From positions 434,001 through 498,000 of the forward strand of contig OY759220.1 of assembly GCA_963662175.1 (NCBI GenBank): 64,000 nt of DNA, read 5' to 3'. A program made the position numbers and the translations under genes. Positions 54,940 to 64,000 of this stretch are shown here, piece by piece. Under the pieces are notes generated by a model, which ran no database searches, had not been told where the DNA came from, and was given only the letters and a program-made list of their open reading frames with translations. Position 1 is the first letter of the stretch. The number at the start of each line of letters is the position of its first letter. Origin of the DNA: Aradus depressus. Lineage: Eukaryota; Arthropoda; Insecta; Hemiptera; Aradidae.

Positions 54940-55101
54940 CTTGGTGTCTCCAATGAAGTTGTCCGAATATGCAGTCAGTTTGTCCTCATAGGTTTTGATG
55001 AACATTGACAAAGAGTAGATATTCATTTTGAGTGTATTCAACGTGAGCTGCTTGGAGACAGAGTCCTCTCTAGAGAGAGTCATGGATGTGACGCCGCAAA
55101 T
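54940..55101 (-). CDS. Condensin subunit 1 (CAP-D2), N-terminal exon
   Basis: A 54-codon exon, phase 0 at both ends, with acceptor GGTTATTAG ending 55102 and donor AAG, then GTAAAT at 54939. It reads ICGVTSMTLSREDSVSKQLT, then LNTLKMNIYSLSMFIKTYED. It matches the CAP-D2 segment TLSGSDRNAHLNALKMNCYA, then LIRLLESFE, near residue 110-140 in vertebrates. Downstream in the gene it joins the WDW exon (54543). Further upstream, a possible short exon end (AVKLELDDAWGKIK before GTGAGC, about 55628-55670) could belong to the same gene but is unproven. Confidence 0.82.
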
Positions 55102-55109
55102 CTAATAAC

Positions 55110-56020
55110 CCTAACAAACAACACTTATTATCTATACCAATATTATGAAGTTGTACTCATATCTAAGGAGATTTATAGTCCAATATGGTAAATAATAGTA
55201 AAATGTGGTTGATAATCAACACTTTCTAGGCCTTAAGTTCTCCCAAATATATTTATTTTTTACACATTGGTCAGAGATTTCGCTCATTCAGACATTTTAA
55301 AAACTTATTTTTTCGTGTCTAAATATTTATGTCAATCATAATATCCAATATACCATTTATATTTTGGTCTTATGATAAAAAGTTTATCCTGGCTAAAACG
55401 TACGGACAAAGTGACCATTGCCAAAATTTATTTATTAATTACATTGAGTTTTACTTGAGTATGAGGCAATTTTTACTGAATAACTCTATTAATGGAAATC
55501 CGATGAAATGTAGTGAGAATAACCATCATTGGGTAGATAACTTCATCATGATTTAGGCTTATCGCAAAAACTAATTTAAGCCTAACAGAAAAACTGAATA
55601 TTAGAAAGAAATATATGGATCAGCTCACCTTTTATTTTTCCCCAGGCATCGTCTAATTCCAGTTTGACTGCCCGTGTTCAACATTTAGAAGGTCTTCTTT
55701 TTACACTGGGATTACAACGTCAAAATTCATATTAACCTAAATCAGACAGAATATTAAGTATGGAATTAATATCTAGCATAATTTGTCTACATGAAGTTTC
55801 TAAATAAACATTGAAATTAGATACTTCAAATGAAAACACTGTTTAGGGAATAACTGCCCATAACAAGAAGCTAGAATTTAATAGTAATCTCATACGCTTT
55901 ATAAAATTATCAGATATAGTATCAAAAAGGCAGTTTCTCATAACCAGTCCTCTAATCAATTAACAAAAACGTAAGAACAACGTTTTTGGATCAAATAACA
56001 TTGACGCAAATCAAAACCGA
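55110..56020. other. AT-rich intronic sequence
   Basis: No repeat partner found. A donor-like AAAAGGTGAGC on the minus strand near 55628 follows an open stretch that could be a small condensin exon. Confidence 0.35.
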
Positions 56021-56022
56021 TG

Positions 56023-56288
56023 AATCATTCATTAAAACGATTTTCAGATAAAATTCAGTTATTTAGTAAAACTTATATCTTATTATATGATGGCTAAATA
56101 TCGAATGATTAGGCCAAATGTGTATTTTTTTTTTTTGTTTTTTGAGGGGAACAATTTTTAAAATGGTTGTGGGTTAGAAAATATTTCAAGAAGAAGTTTG
56201 CTTTATTTATTTTCACAATAGGTCCCCGGTTCTCAACTTAGAAGTTGCAAACAAACAAACTCGTAGCATGCTCCCTTCGCTCATTCAA
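56023..56288. repeat. Second copy of the 265-bp intron segment
   Basis: Nearly identical to 51817-52081. Here the shared text ends 36 bases before the donor of the exon at 56325-56426, so in this place it is the start of that exon's downstream intron. Confidence 0.95.
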
Positions 56289-56324
56289 TTATCTTCCAAA
56301 ATGGGTGCATAATGTCCAATTTAC

Positions 56325-56426
56325 CTGTATAGCTTTGTCGATGAAGGTCTGTCCATGGTTGTACTGGCTGACCAGGACGGCTAGCACCGTGGCCATGGCG
56401 TCTCTGAGGGGCTTATTAACACACGC
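56325..56426 (-). CDS. Condensin subunit 1 (CAP-D2), YNHG exon, out of order
   Basis: A 34-codon exon, phase 0 at both ends, with acceptor AATACATTAG ending 56427 and donor CAG, then GTAAAT at 56324. It reads ACVNKPLRDAMATVLAVLVS, then QYNHGQTFIDKAIQ. This aligns with CAP-D2 REAITHLLGVALTRYNHMLS then ATVKIIQ, directly before the segment coded at 51807-51565. On this strand, however, the exons at 55101 and 54543, which code earlier parts of the protein, lie between the two. So the exon is misplaced relative to the protein. Confidence 0.88.
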
Positions 56427-58099
56427 CTAATGTATTTATTAAAATAACCATTAATTTGTTTCTTAGGCTCCTCTGGGATACTTCTGCCATGTCGCTTCAT
56501 ATCTTCCGGCGTGAGGAGTCTTCGTACTGAGAATATTTCGGGGTGAAGACACCTCTGGAAGAACTGCCGGAAGAAGGGATTCTTTAATACTCCAATTAGA
56601 ACGATTCAGCGTTTAAACCTTTTGGAAAATACAAGTTGACGACCTCGGAAGATATGAAATGAGTTAATATATTTATTTGAGAGGGCGGATAGTGAGTCAG
56701 AGAGCAGCCTACCTTCACCTAGATACTCAGCTCCCACATTCATGTTTCTTCTTTCATTAGGTAGGCGGATATAATGAACTAACATTTGTTGAGTAATGAA
56801 AAAATAAGTATACAAGTCTAAAAATATTATTTATTAAATAAATTTATTTATCAAAACCGATGAATAAGAGAACACTTTACTGGGAAGGTTTCTACTAGGT
56901 TTCAAACCAGTGTTGTCAAGAATGACGAAGATGCAACGAACCGTTTAATCGCAAAAAATATTATGGCAAGTACTTTCAAAGAGACAAATTAATGTTACTA
57001 CTTCTAATTAAATTACATGATTTTAGAGACATACTAAAAGTTGCAATTGCCTTTAAAGTGATGTCACTTTCACCTTCCCCCCCCCCCCCCCCCCCTTCAA
57101 TAGTCTTAATCAAGAGTTGTTGAGCTGTTTCTTTTTTTGAAAGAAAGAAGAGAGAGAAAATCTTTCAAAAGTTTTTAATAAATAATTATAACCAAATTAA
57201 TAACAAAACATTGCAGTTTCTAATAAAGTGTTTCTTGTTATTAATGTTTTCTTGTAAGCACAGCTTCCGGCTAGCCGTAAAGGCGCATCATTGTGCACAT
57301 CCCCCCAGTAATGGCTGGGAAATCTGAGGGCACCCCATGTCCATATTTATGCTAGTAAACAAATATAACCAAAAATGTTAAGCTAGCATATAGATTCCAG
57401 ACAAGAATCCGGGCCCACACTTCCAGACCCAGCCTCGGATTCACCCACGATTTCAGACCTGGAGAAAGGTTCTGGACAGGGTTTGGAACCCTCAAATGAG
57501 GTAGGAGCCAGGAGGAGTTTAGCCTCAATATCACAGATCGGAGAACCCTCAAAAGTGCAAAAACAGAAGCCAATAGTCCACCAGATAAAGAAACTGAAGA
57601 TTTAGAGGGAGAGCGAAAACTGACATGTGAGTCACAAATGCGGGGGTTCAAAGACCCTCAAAAGAGAAACAACTGAAGGTATGTTCCAGCAAATAAAGAT
57701 TTCGAGAGTTTAGCAGGAGAGCAGAAACTTAACGTTTAAGTTTCGATATAGCGTTTTTAGTCTTTAATTTTAGTCATTAATGCGGAAATAGAGGCTTCAA
57801 CCAGATAAGATGATATACAAGCATAAGTGAAGGAGACGATTTGTTCTGGTTGCATTTAACCAAAACAGACAAAGAAGGAATGTAGAATACGGGATCCTTC
57901 AAATTCAAACTTCAGCGTTATCGTTTCTCCTTGGATATTTGGAGTGTATTTTTTCATATATCTTCATTTCGTAACCAAATACAGTTTTAAAGTGAGTTGG
58001 AAATGATTTTTGTTTCAATTGAGAAACGTTTCATTTTGATTTTTTTTTAAATTTTGTATCATTTCTCATTCAATAGCAAGTTGTTTTTATATTTATTTA
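56427..58099. other. No identified gene; open frames noted
   Basis: A minus-strand frame open from about 56610 to 56355 reads NPFFRQFFQRCLHPEIFSVR, then RLLTPEDMKRHGRSIPEEPK. It looks protein-like but I do not recognise it. At 57390-57580 a plus-strand frame contains PDPASDSPTISDLEKGSGQG and could be a retroelement Gag start. A C-run lies at 57078-57097. The sequence just before 58100 ends in the TSD of the Jockey element. Confidence 0.4.
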
Positions 58100-58237
58100 C
58101 AGTGCCGGTCGTGACGTGCCAACGTGTAGACGCTGTCGTGTTGCTTCGGCATTTATCTGTGATTATTTCATTACAGTGCAGTGAAAATCAAACAATAACT
58201 AAACTTAAACTATCAAAACTTAAAATTAAGTAAATTC

Positions 58238-59463
58238 ATGAATGGGTCCGTGGCCACAAATCATGCAAATTTAATGTCAGATGAAAACACAACGACAAAT
58301 GCCAATATCAACATGGAAGAATCACCCAATGAAAACTTTACACCCGTAGAATCAAATAGAAAACGGGATCGGGACACACACCACCAATTTCCCCATTAAA
58401 AAAAAAACAAATAAAGTCAAATAGATATTATACTGAACCAAAACCTTTAGTTACTAAAAACCGTTATGAACCACTCATGAACATTGAACCCGAAAATTCC
58501 AAGATTGTCACTAATAAAATTCCCCCCATATTTCTGTGCAATGCCAACAATTTTAAGGAAATAATTAAAGATGTCAGTGCAATATGCGAGGACAAATTTA
58601 TAACCAAATTATGTGGTCACAAAGTAAAGGTTATGTTAAGTAATCAAGAAGACTTTCGTGCACTCACCTCTTTTTACGACAAAGAAAAAATAGAGTATTA
58701 CACTTATGCCCTAGACAGAAAAAATGACCTGACTGTCATAATTCGTGGAGTTCCGTACAGTTTTAGTGATACGGAAATTAAAGATGAACTGATAAAAAGT
58801 TATCCAGTCCTATACGTTCGAAGGATAATAAATAAAGACAATTTTCCAACTCCATTGTTGTTGGTTACTCTAGAAAACAACGAAGCGGGTAAAAAAATAT
58901 TTAATTTAGATAAATTACTCTATTCAATAGTTTCTGTGGAACCTCAGAGAAAATCAAAAAATATACCAATGTGCACGAACTGTCAGAGGTACTTTCATAC
59001 TAAAAATTATTGCAAATTACCCAGCCGATGTGTTAAATGTTTGGAAAACCATCATTTTTCGAAATGTCCATTAAAAGAAAAAGAGCTGGCACAATGCGTT
59101 AATTGTAAGCAAAAGCACGCCGCAAACTACAAAGGTTGTCCCTACTACATCCAATTAAAAAAAAGCACCCACTCACCTTATGATAACAGCAAAGAAATCC
59201 CAACTTCATCTGCAGCACAAAAACGAAGAAGGCCCGAACGCACTTTTTCACAAGTACATGAAAACTATACTTATGCCTCCTTATTACAAAATAAAACACA
59301 AAACACAAATGAAAACAACTCTTCTACCAACATTTCAAACTCAACTCCATCTGACCCTCTGAAAAACATCCTGAACCTCCTGTTGGACATACTTCGGCCA
59401 TGTTTACCAACATTGATAACAGCTCTCACAAGTTACCTCACCCAAATGTCAACATCTCCTTAA
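58238..59463 (+). pseudogene. Jockey ORF1 (Gag-like), single frameshift
   Basis: The start is taken as ATG 58238 (MNGSVATNHANLMSDEN). The frame closes at 58397-58399 in CCCCATTAAAAAAAAAAC and homology resumes in another frame (SNRYYTEPKPLVTKNRYEPL) through 59463, so a one-base slip near 58391-58408 is likely. Residues further on show the PRE_C2HC-type region (VIIRGVPYSFSDTEIKDELI) and three knuckles: CTNCQRYFHTKNYC, CVKCLENHHFSKC and CVNCKQKHAANYKGC. Such proteins bind element RNA and target it to the nucleus. A C-terminal Thr/Asn-rich and hydrophobic tail follows. It ends 30 bases before ORF2. Confidence 0.85.
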
Positions 59464-59493
59464 TCCGATTCCCTCAACTATCGATTTAGAACA

Positions 59494-62172
59494 ATGAACG
59501 CACAAAGTCTTCCAACCTTTAGAAACTTAATGTTTTTAAACTGGAATGCGAATGGAATAATATCCAAGCGTCAGGAACTGTTAATATTCATGCAAGCAAA
59601 CAATATAGATGTGGCGTGCATCACCGAAACCCATTTAATCGAGACTCAAAAATTTACGATGCCTGGATACGCCGTTTACCGACATGATAGGGCTGTGCGT
59701 TGGGGAGGCGTCGCTATACTGGTGAAAAAATATTACCAACACAATGAAATAATTTTACCTAAACTAGATGCAATTGAGGCAGTGGCTATCAGCCTGAAGA
59801 CTCATCCAAAAATTCACATAATAGCTGCTTACAGACCCTCAAACAAAAAGTTTTTTGAAAGGGATATTTTACTACTGTTTAATCAGCTTCCGAACTTGTT
59901 GCTAATTGGTGATCTCAACTGTAAGAATACTGTATGGGGTTGTCGAAAGTCAAATCCAAATGGGACACGTCTCTATCATTTAATTTCAGACCATGGAATA
60001 AATATTTTCACCCCAGAAGAGCCTACTTTTTTTAGACAGGGCAGGCAACCTGACTTATTGGACATTGTGCTTGCCAAGAATGTAAACTTTCCTATTTATT
60101 CTAAAACTGAAACTGCGTTAGGCTCTGATCACTTGCCAGTCACTATTCAGTTCCGAGCTCCAGTAGAAAAGGTCCCCTTCAAAGAAAAACTCATAACTGG
60201 GAAAATTGATTGGGAATGTTTCCAACAACAAGCAAATTCCCTCTGTAAAATTAAACGTGTACTCCATACTACAGCGGAGATAGATAGTGAAATTTTAGAA
60301 TTCTTGGAAATTATTAAAAAGTCAATAACTGAGGCAACTGTGAAGAAAATGCACCCTCCCAGGAAGGCTCACGAAAAAATCCCCCAGCACATACTGGACC
60401 TGATTAAAGAAAAAAATAGGATTAGGCGATTATGGCAACGAACCAGACTTCCCACAGACAAGTATAAATTAAACAATTTAGTGCACAGATTAAAACTCGA
60501 ATTGGATAACTACAGATTTGAGAAATACCAATGACATCTGGCAGATGTTCACCCAGGGGATGGTTCCTTGTGGAAAGCTACCAAGCAGCTGTTAAACAAA
60601 ACCACTTCCATCCCTAGCTTGAACAGTAATGGTCATATTATATCTTCCAATTCCGAAAAATGTGAGGCCTTTGCTGCGTATCTGGAGAATATTTTTTCAT
60701 CGGGGCAAACGCTCGCTCAGGCAGAATCCGAAACGCTCAACTATTATGCTGCAAAAATTTCTTCTGCTGAGTTGCCGATAAAATATATAATACCTCAAGA
60801 AGTTTTGAATATAATTAAAGAGTTAAAAACTAGGAAAAGCCCAGGACATGACTTACTCCCCACGATAGTGTTCAAAAAGCTATCCAGTAAACAAATTGCA
60901 CATCTGGTCTCAATATTTAATGGTTGCTTGAGGCTAGGGTATTTCCCGCAAACCTGGAAGCAAGCCGAAATTATTCTCTTACATAAACAAGGCAAAAATC
61001 CAAGAAATATTGATAGTTATCGCCCTATTAGCCTTCTTCCGATTCTTGGAAAAATATATGAAAAGTGTCTCAAAACTCGACTACTCGAATATGTAAGTGA
61101 CGACATCCCGGATTTTCAGTTCGGGTTCAAAAGTAAACATTCCACAAGTCACCAACTAACCTGTCTTTCCGAACACATAATTCGCGGCTTTGAGAGCAAA
61201 AAACATACCCTCATTGCCTTTCTGGATTTTGAACGTGCCTTTGATAGTGTTTGGCATGTAGGACTAAAGGTAAAACTGAAAAAATTAGGACTGCCATTGT
61301 ACTTATTTAGGACACTCTGTTCTTTTATGGATGATAGGACATTTTCTGTGCGGATTAACAATGATAGGTCGTCTTACAAGAAGATAACAGGAGGTACGCC
61401 ACAAGGCTCTGTGCTATCTCCGACTTTGTTCAATGTTTACCTTCATGACATTCCCACAAATGACTCGTCAGTAATCGGTATGTTTGCGGATGACACTATT
61501 GTTAGCTCACAGGATTCCGATATACATAAAGCCCGAGATGATCTTCAAGCAGCTCTAAATAATCTACATGTTTACTTTAAAAAGTGGAAAATAAAAATAA
61601 ATGAAGCAAAATGTCAGGCAAAAGTGTTCACGTTGCGAAGACCACAAAGCCCACGTGAGATCACAGTTAACAATAGCCCGGTACCCTGGAACCCACCTGA
61701 CAGTGCAGTGAAGTATTTGGGAGTGTATCTGGACCAGCGACTAACCTGGAACCTGCATATAAATAAGAAACTGACGGAGGCGCATGCCAGATTGGCCATC
61801 CTGTTTCCTCTCATCAACAGAAAATCTAAACTAAAGCCTGAATGTACCCTCCTCCTGTACAGGGCTATTCTTAGACCGCTACTCCTGTACGGTTGTGAGG
61901 TGTGGGGTGCAGCGTCAAATTCAAAAATGAAGAGAATACAAACCTTCCAAAATAGGGTGACGAGGATGGCAGTGGACGCCCCCTGGTTCGTTCGAAACTC
62001 CCAGTTACACAGGGAGCTACACCTTGAGACCATAGATGACTTCATCAGGAGGAAATTCAGAAAATATCATGATAACTTACCATCAGTTAAAGGTGCTAGA
62101 AGGTTTAAGTTAGGGGTTCGTTCCGAAACACTTCGTTTAAAACCGCGTCTCATTCAGGACATTATATTATGA
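59494..62172 (+). pseudogene. Jockey ORF2 (endonuclease-reverse transcriptase), one in-frame stop
   Basis: One frame runs from ATG 59494 to TAA-type end at 62172, broken only by TGA at 60532-60534 (codon 347). The APE endonuclease has LNWNANGIISKRQELL, CITETHLIET, LIGDLNCKNTVWGC and LGSDHLPVTI, all catalytic positions present. The reverse transcriptase has SYRPISLLPILGKIYEKCL, FLDFERAFDSVWH, GGTPQGSVLSPTLF and FADDT, with F/YxDD in the Jockey-typical FADD form. The C-terminus has YGCEVWGAASNSKMKRIQTF. 893 codons is the usual length for the clade. The TGA lies in the EN-RT linker and may be a CGA-to-TGA change. Confidence 0.9.
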
Positions 62173-62457
62173 ACTTTTACTATCAGTTTTCCCTCCTTAA
62201 ATTGTTCATTATGTTACTGCTACTCCAGCCATCTATATGTTTTAAATATCTGTTCATTTTATACTTTTTTCTGTTTTATTGATTAATTGCTTAAACATAC
62301 TTTAAGGGGTAAATGTATCCCAAAAGTTATTTTCATTTGCCAAATGTTACTAACGCATAGATTTTCAATTATGTAATTATACCATGCAAAACAAATTCAT
62401 GTTGATCTGGTAAATAAAGAATTTTATAAAAAAAAATAAAAAAAAAATATTTATTTA

Positions 62458-62909
62458 ATTAAAGTTTCATACTAGGTACTTTCCCAGTTATACGAAGTCT
62501 AGAAGAAATTATGTAACCGATCAGGAATTCGAAGTTGAGTTTTCACATTTGAATCCAAAAAAGAAAAACAAAAACTCTAACAACTGCCAATGTAATGAAT
62601 GTATCGACACAAAATTTAATAAGAGGATTCACAAACCTATATGTAAGTAAACTATTGAATTTTAGTCACAATAGACGATTGGTTTTGGAGGGAGAGCGAA
62701 ACCTTAATTGAATAATTCGTGTTCGGGAAGGACATTGCCGATAATTCACTGACGACGTTTTTCATTTTTGGTATGAGGGGGGGGGGGGGGGGGGCATGAA
62801 GTTTCTATGAAGAACATGGAACATGAGACCGATTACATAACTTCCTCTATACCTACTTGGTAAAGCTGGGAAAGTAAAAATGTCTGCTTGACCCATTTTA
62901 ACGTCGTTA
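62458..62909. repeat. Dispersed repeat copy
   Basis: AACTGCCAATGTAATGAATG, GTTTTGGAGGGAGAGCGAAA and GAAAGTAAAAATG match the family at 6.8-7.0 kb and elsewhere. A G-run lies at 62777-62794. Confidence 0.65.
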
Positions 62910-63761
62910 AGCCTCGTTTACACGAGGCCAGTTGGGAGGAAAGTAACTTGGTCCAAGTTACTTCCTCCAAGTAGAGTCTGGCAGTGCAATGGCAAGTTGT
63001 GTTCCACACGTGTTTCAGTCAGTTGCAAGTTAAGTGCCAAGTTGGGTGTGTAAAATGGGAAAGGTGGAAAGGAAGAAGCGCTGTAAAAGGGCAATTAAAG
63101 ATGTTTCGGGAGTGTTAAGTACTTATCTTGAGGAGGAAATCGAAAGTTATCTTGAACGGTGTAATAATCAGAAGGTATGGCAAAGAGGATGGATCGGTAG
63201 AAGAGCTACCCATGGAGGATCGGCAATGCTGTTGAAAGAACTTCGTTCGGAAGACCCAAGTGAATACAAGGCGTTACTGAGAATAACGCCAGATTTGTTT
63301 GATGAATTGCACTGTCTCATTAGAAATGAGATACAACGGCGTGATACTGTGATGAGAGAAACCATATGTTCAAAAGTGAAACTTGTCATCTGTTCATTCC
63401 ACTTGAGATGCGACATCTTACACTTTTTTATTGAATGAAAGTAAACGTAAACTAAATTCAAATGACGATAAATAGATAAGAATCACACAAATACACAGAA
63501 CTGATGACACTTGCCAAATGATGCTGGCAGACTGACCAAGTAGTTGTTTACACTGAGCAGGTACAGTTGCCCTTGTCAGGCAGGTTACTTGCTCGCAGTG
63601 GAGGGGGAAGGCAAGCTGCCCCAAAATAGAACCCCGGCCAATTAACTTGCCTTGCCTGACAAGTTGCACGCCAAGTTGACTTGGCCACCAAACAATCTAC
63701 AAGTGACTGTTCAGACGGAGCAAGTTACTTGTCTCCCTACTGGCCTCGTATAAACGAGGCT
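62910..63761. mobile_element. PIF/Harbinger deletion derivative, TTA TSD
   Basis: The left end AGCCTCGTTTACACGAGGCC and the inverted right end (AGCCTCGTTTATACGAGGCC on the minus strand) are flanked by TTA (62907-62909, 63762-63764), the Harbinger-type 3-bp duplication. Each end can itself form a hairpin (GCCTCGT...ACGAGGC). Iterated CAAGTTACTTG / AAGTTAC motifs lie just inside both ends (62940-63030; 63570-63740) and could be transposase-binding sites. The interior codes only the start of a transposase. Confidence 0.85.
63055..63438 (+). pseudogene. Harbinger transposase N-terminal fragment
   Basis: The ATG at 63055 is preferred to upstream in-frame codons because it opens MGKVERKKRCKRAIKD. 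The frame has WQRGWIGRRATHGGSAMLLK, then ELRSEDPSEYKALLRITPDL and FDELHCLIRNEIQRRDTVMR. In HARBI1-like transposases the block W+R.W...R...G....LL.EL..ED...+..+LRM....F+.LL..+...I...DT..R lies before the DDE domain. The frame ends after SFHLRCDILHFFIE at 63438, where normal transposases continue for over 200 residues. The catalytic core is deleted, so it cannot transpose alone. Confidence 0.82.
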
Positions 63762-63764
63762 TTA

Positions 63765-64000
63765 GGCAACATTTAGGAATTGAAGAGTAGATGAATAGTT
63801 CAAGGCTCCCTATTCAAAAGGAATAGGGAAATCCTAAAAAAAAATTTAATTTCGCCGGAGCTTCCTAATTATTGGACAAGCACATGATAGGGAAACGGAG
63901 AACAAAAATAAAGGTGAACAAAATAATAATATTATAATACTGAGAACAATGTAAAAAATATATTTAGGTATATGTATATTCAATGACGCAAAAAAAGAAT
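63765..64000. other. AT-rich end of window, nothing recognised
   Basis: No open frame or repeat partner in the window. Confidence 0.4.

Larger units (their letters stand above)
58100..62446 (+). mobile_element. Full-length Jockey-clade LINE with 11-bp TSD
   Basis: ATATTTATTTA stands at 58089-58099 and again at 62447-62457, directly outside the element. It begins CAGTGCCGGTCGTGACGTGC, a Jockey-style start with internal promoter, has a 138-bp leader, ORF1 (58238-59463), ORF2 (59494-62172), a 274-bp 3' UTR with AATAAAG at 62413 and an A-rich tail. Total 4.35 kb, the expected full length. Only one frameshift (ORF1) and one stop (ORF2) are visible, so it is a young insertion. Confidence 0.9.

Noticed and set aside
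57352..57651. 99-codon minus ORF
   Set aside because: Antisense to a plus frame of Gag-like composition. Hydrophobic L/S/V runs without a recognisable domain.

Overview
This window is nuclear DNA from an insect. A hemipteran such as a planthopper or leafhopper is my best guess, based on AT-rich introns, spliced genes and a mobile-element mix of Jockey, CR1/L2, R1, Penelope, Gypsy, Helitron, Harbinger, mariner and Tc1 types. I saw no rRNA, tRNA gene, CRISPR array or bacterial operon. Most of the 64 kb is transposable element (TE) and tandem-repeat sequence, and three host-type coding loci show through it.

Layout. 1-16.9 kb: a Tc1 fragment, a 12-bp-TSD palindromic mini-element, a TTA-flanked terminal-inverted-repeat (TIR) element, tandem 133-bp repeats, a small Helitron (minus), a 2.7-kb long-inverted-repeat element carrying a broken gene of the SGCDTTSA-motif family, a lone MADF-domain exon (minus), a composite Helitron with two 3' ends, and a 1.3-kb long-inverted-repeat element. 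17-26.6 kb: decayed non-LTR elements on both strands, with a Gypsy element (21.4-24.6 kb) apparently nested in a minus-strand Jockey. 27-34.4 kb: a host-type C2H2 zinc-finger locus (plus), with a short acidic first exon and two downstream zinc-finger exons, both joinable to it in the same phase. A Tigger-like element with smaller elements nested inside lies between these two exons. 37.4-42.8 kb: a CR1/L2-like LINE whose 5' region is nine 74-bp tandem repeats. 42.9-43.8 kb: a dead mariner.

44.3-56.4 kb (minus) holds recognisable exons of condensin subunit 1 (CAP-D2). The locus is disturbed. One exon lies out of protein order, a 265-bp intron segment occurs twice, about 500 residues of the middle are absent, one half-exon is tandemly amplified to eight copies, and the C-terminal exon runs into a 44-bp minisatellite. 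A Penelope-like element and a 2.6-kb, 90-bp-unit minisatellite sit in its introns. This is either a rearranged or pseudogenised copy or a scrambled assembly.

58.1-62.4 kb is a nearly intact full-length Jockey element with an 11-bp target-site duplication (TSD), and 62.9-63.8 kb is a Harbinger deletion derivative with a TTA TSD.

The best candidate for something little described is the palindromic mini-element family (2513-2715 and 31138-31423, related piece near 10990). It has 12-14-bp TSDs, a one-sided tail of about 40-55 bp and, in one copy, a hammerhead-ribozyme-like core in each arm. Its architecture matches the Penelope-like element at 46001-47136. All family assignments were made by eye from motifs; no database search was run.
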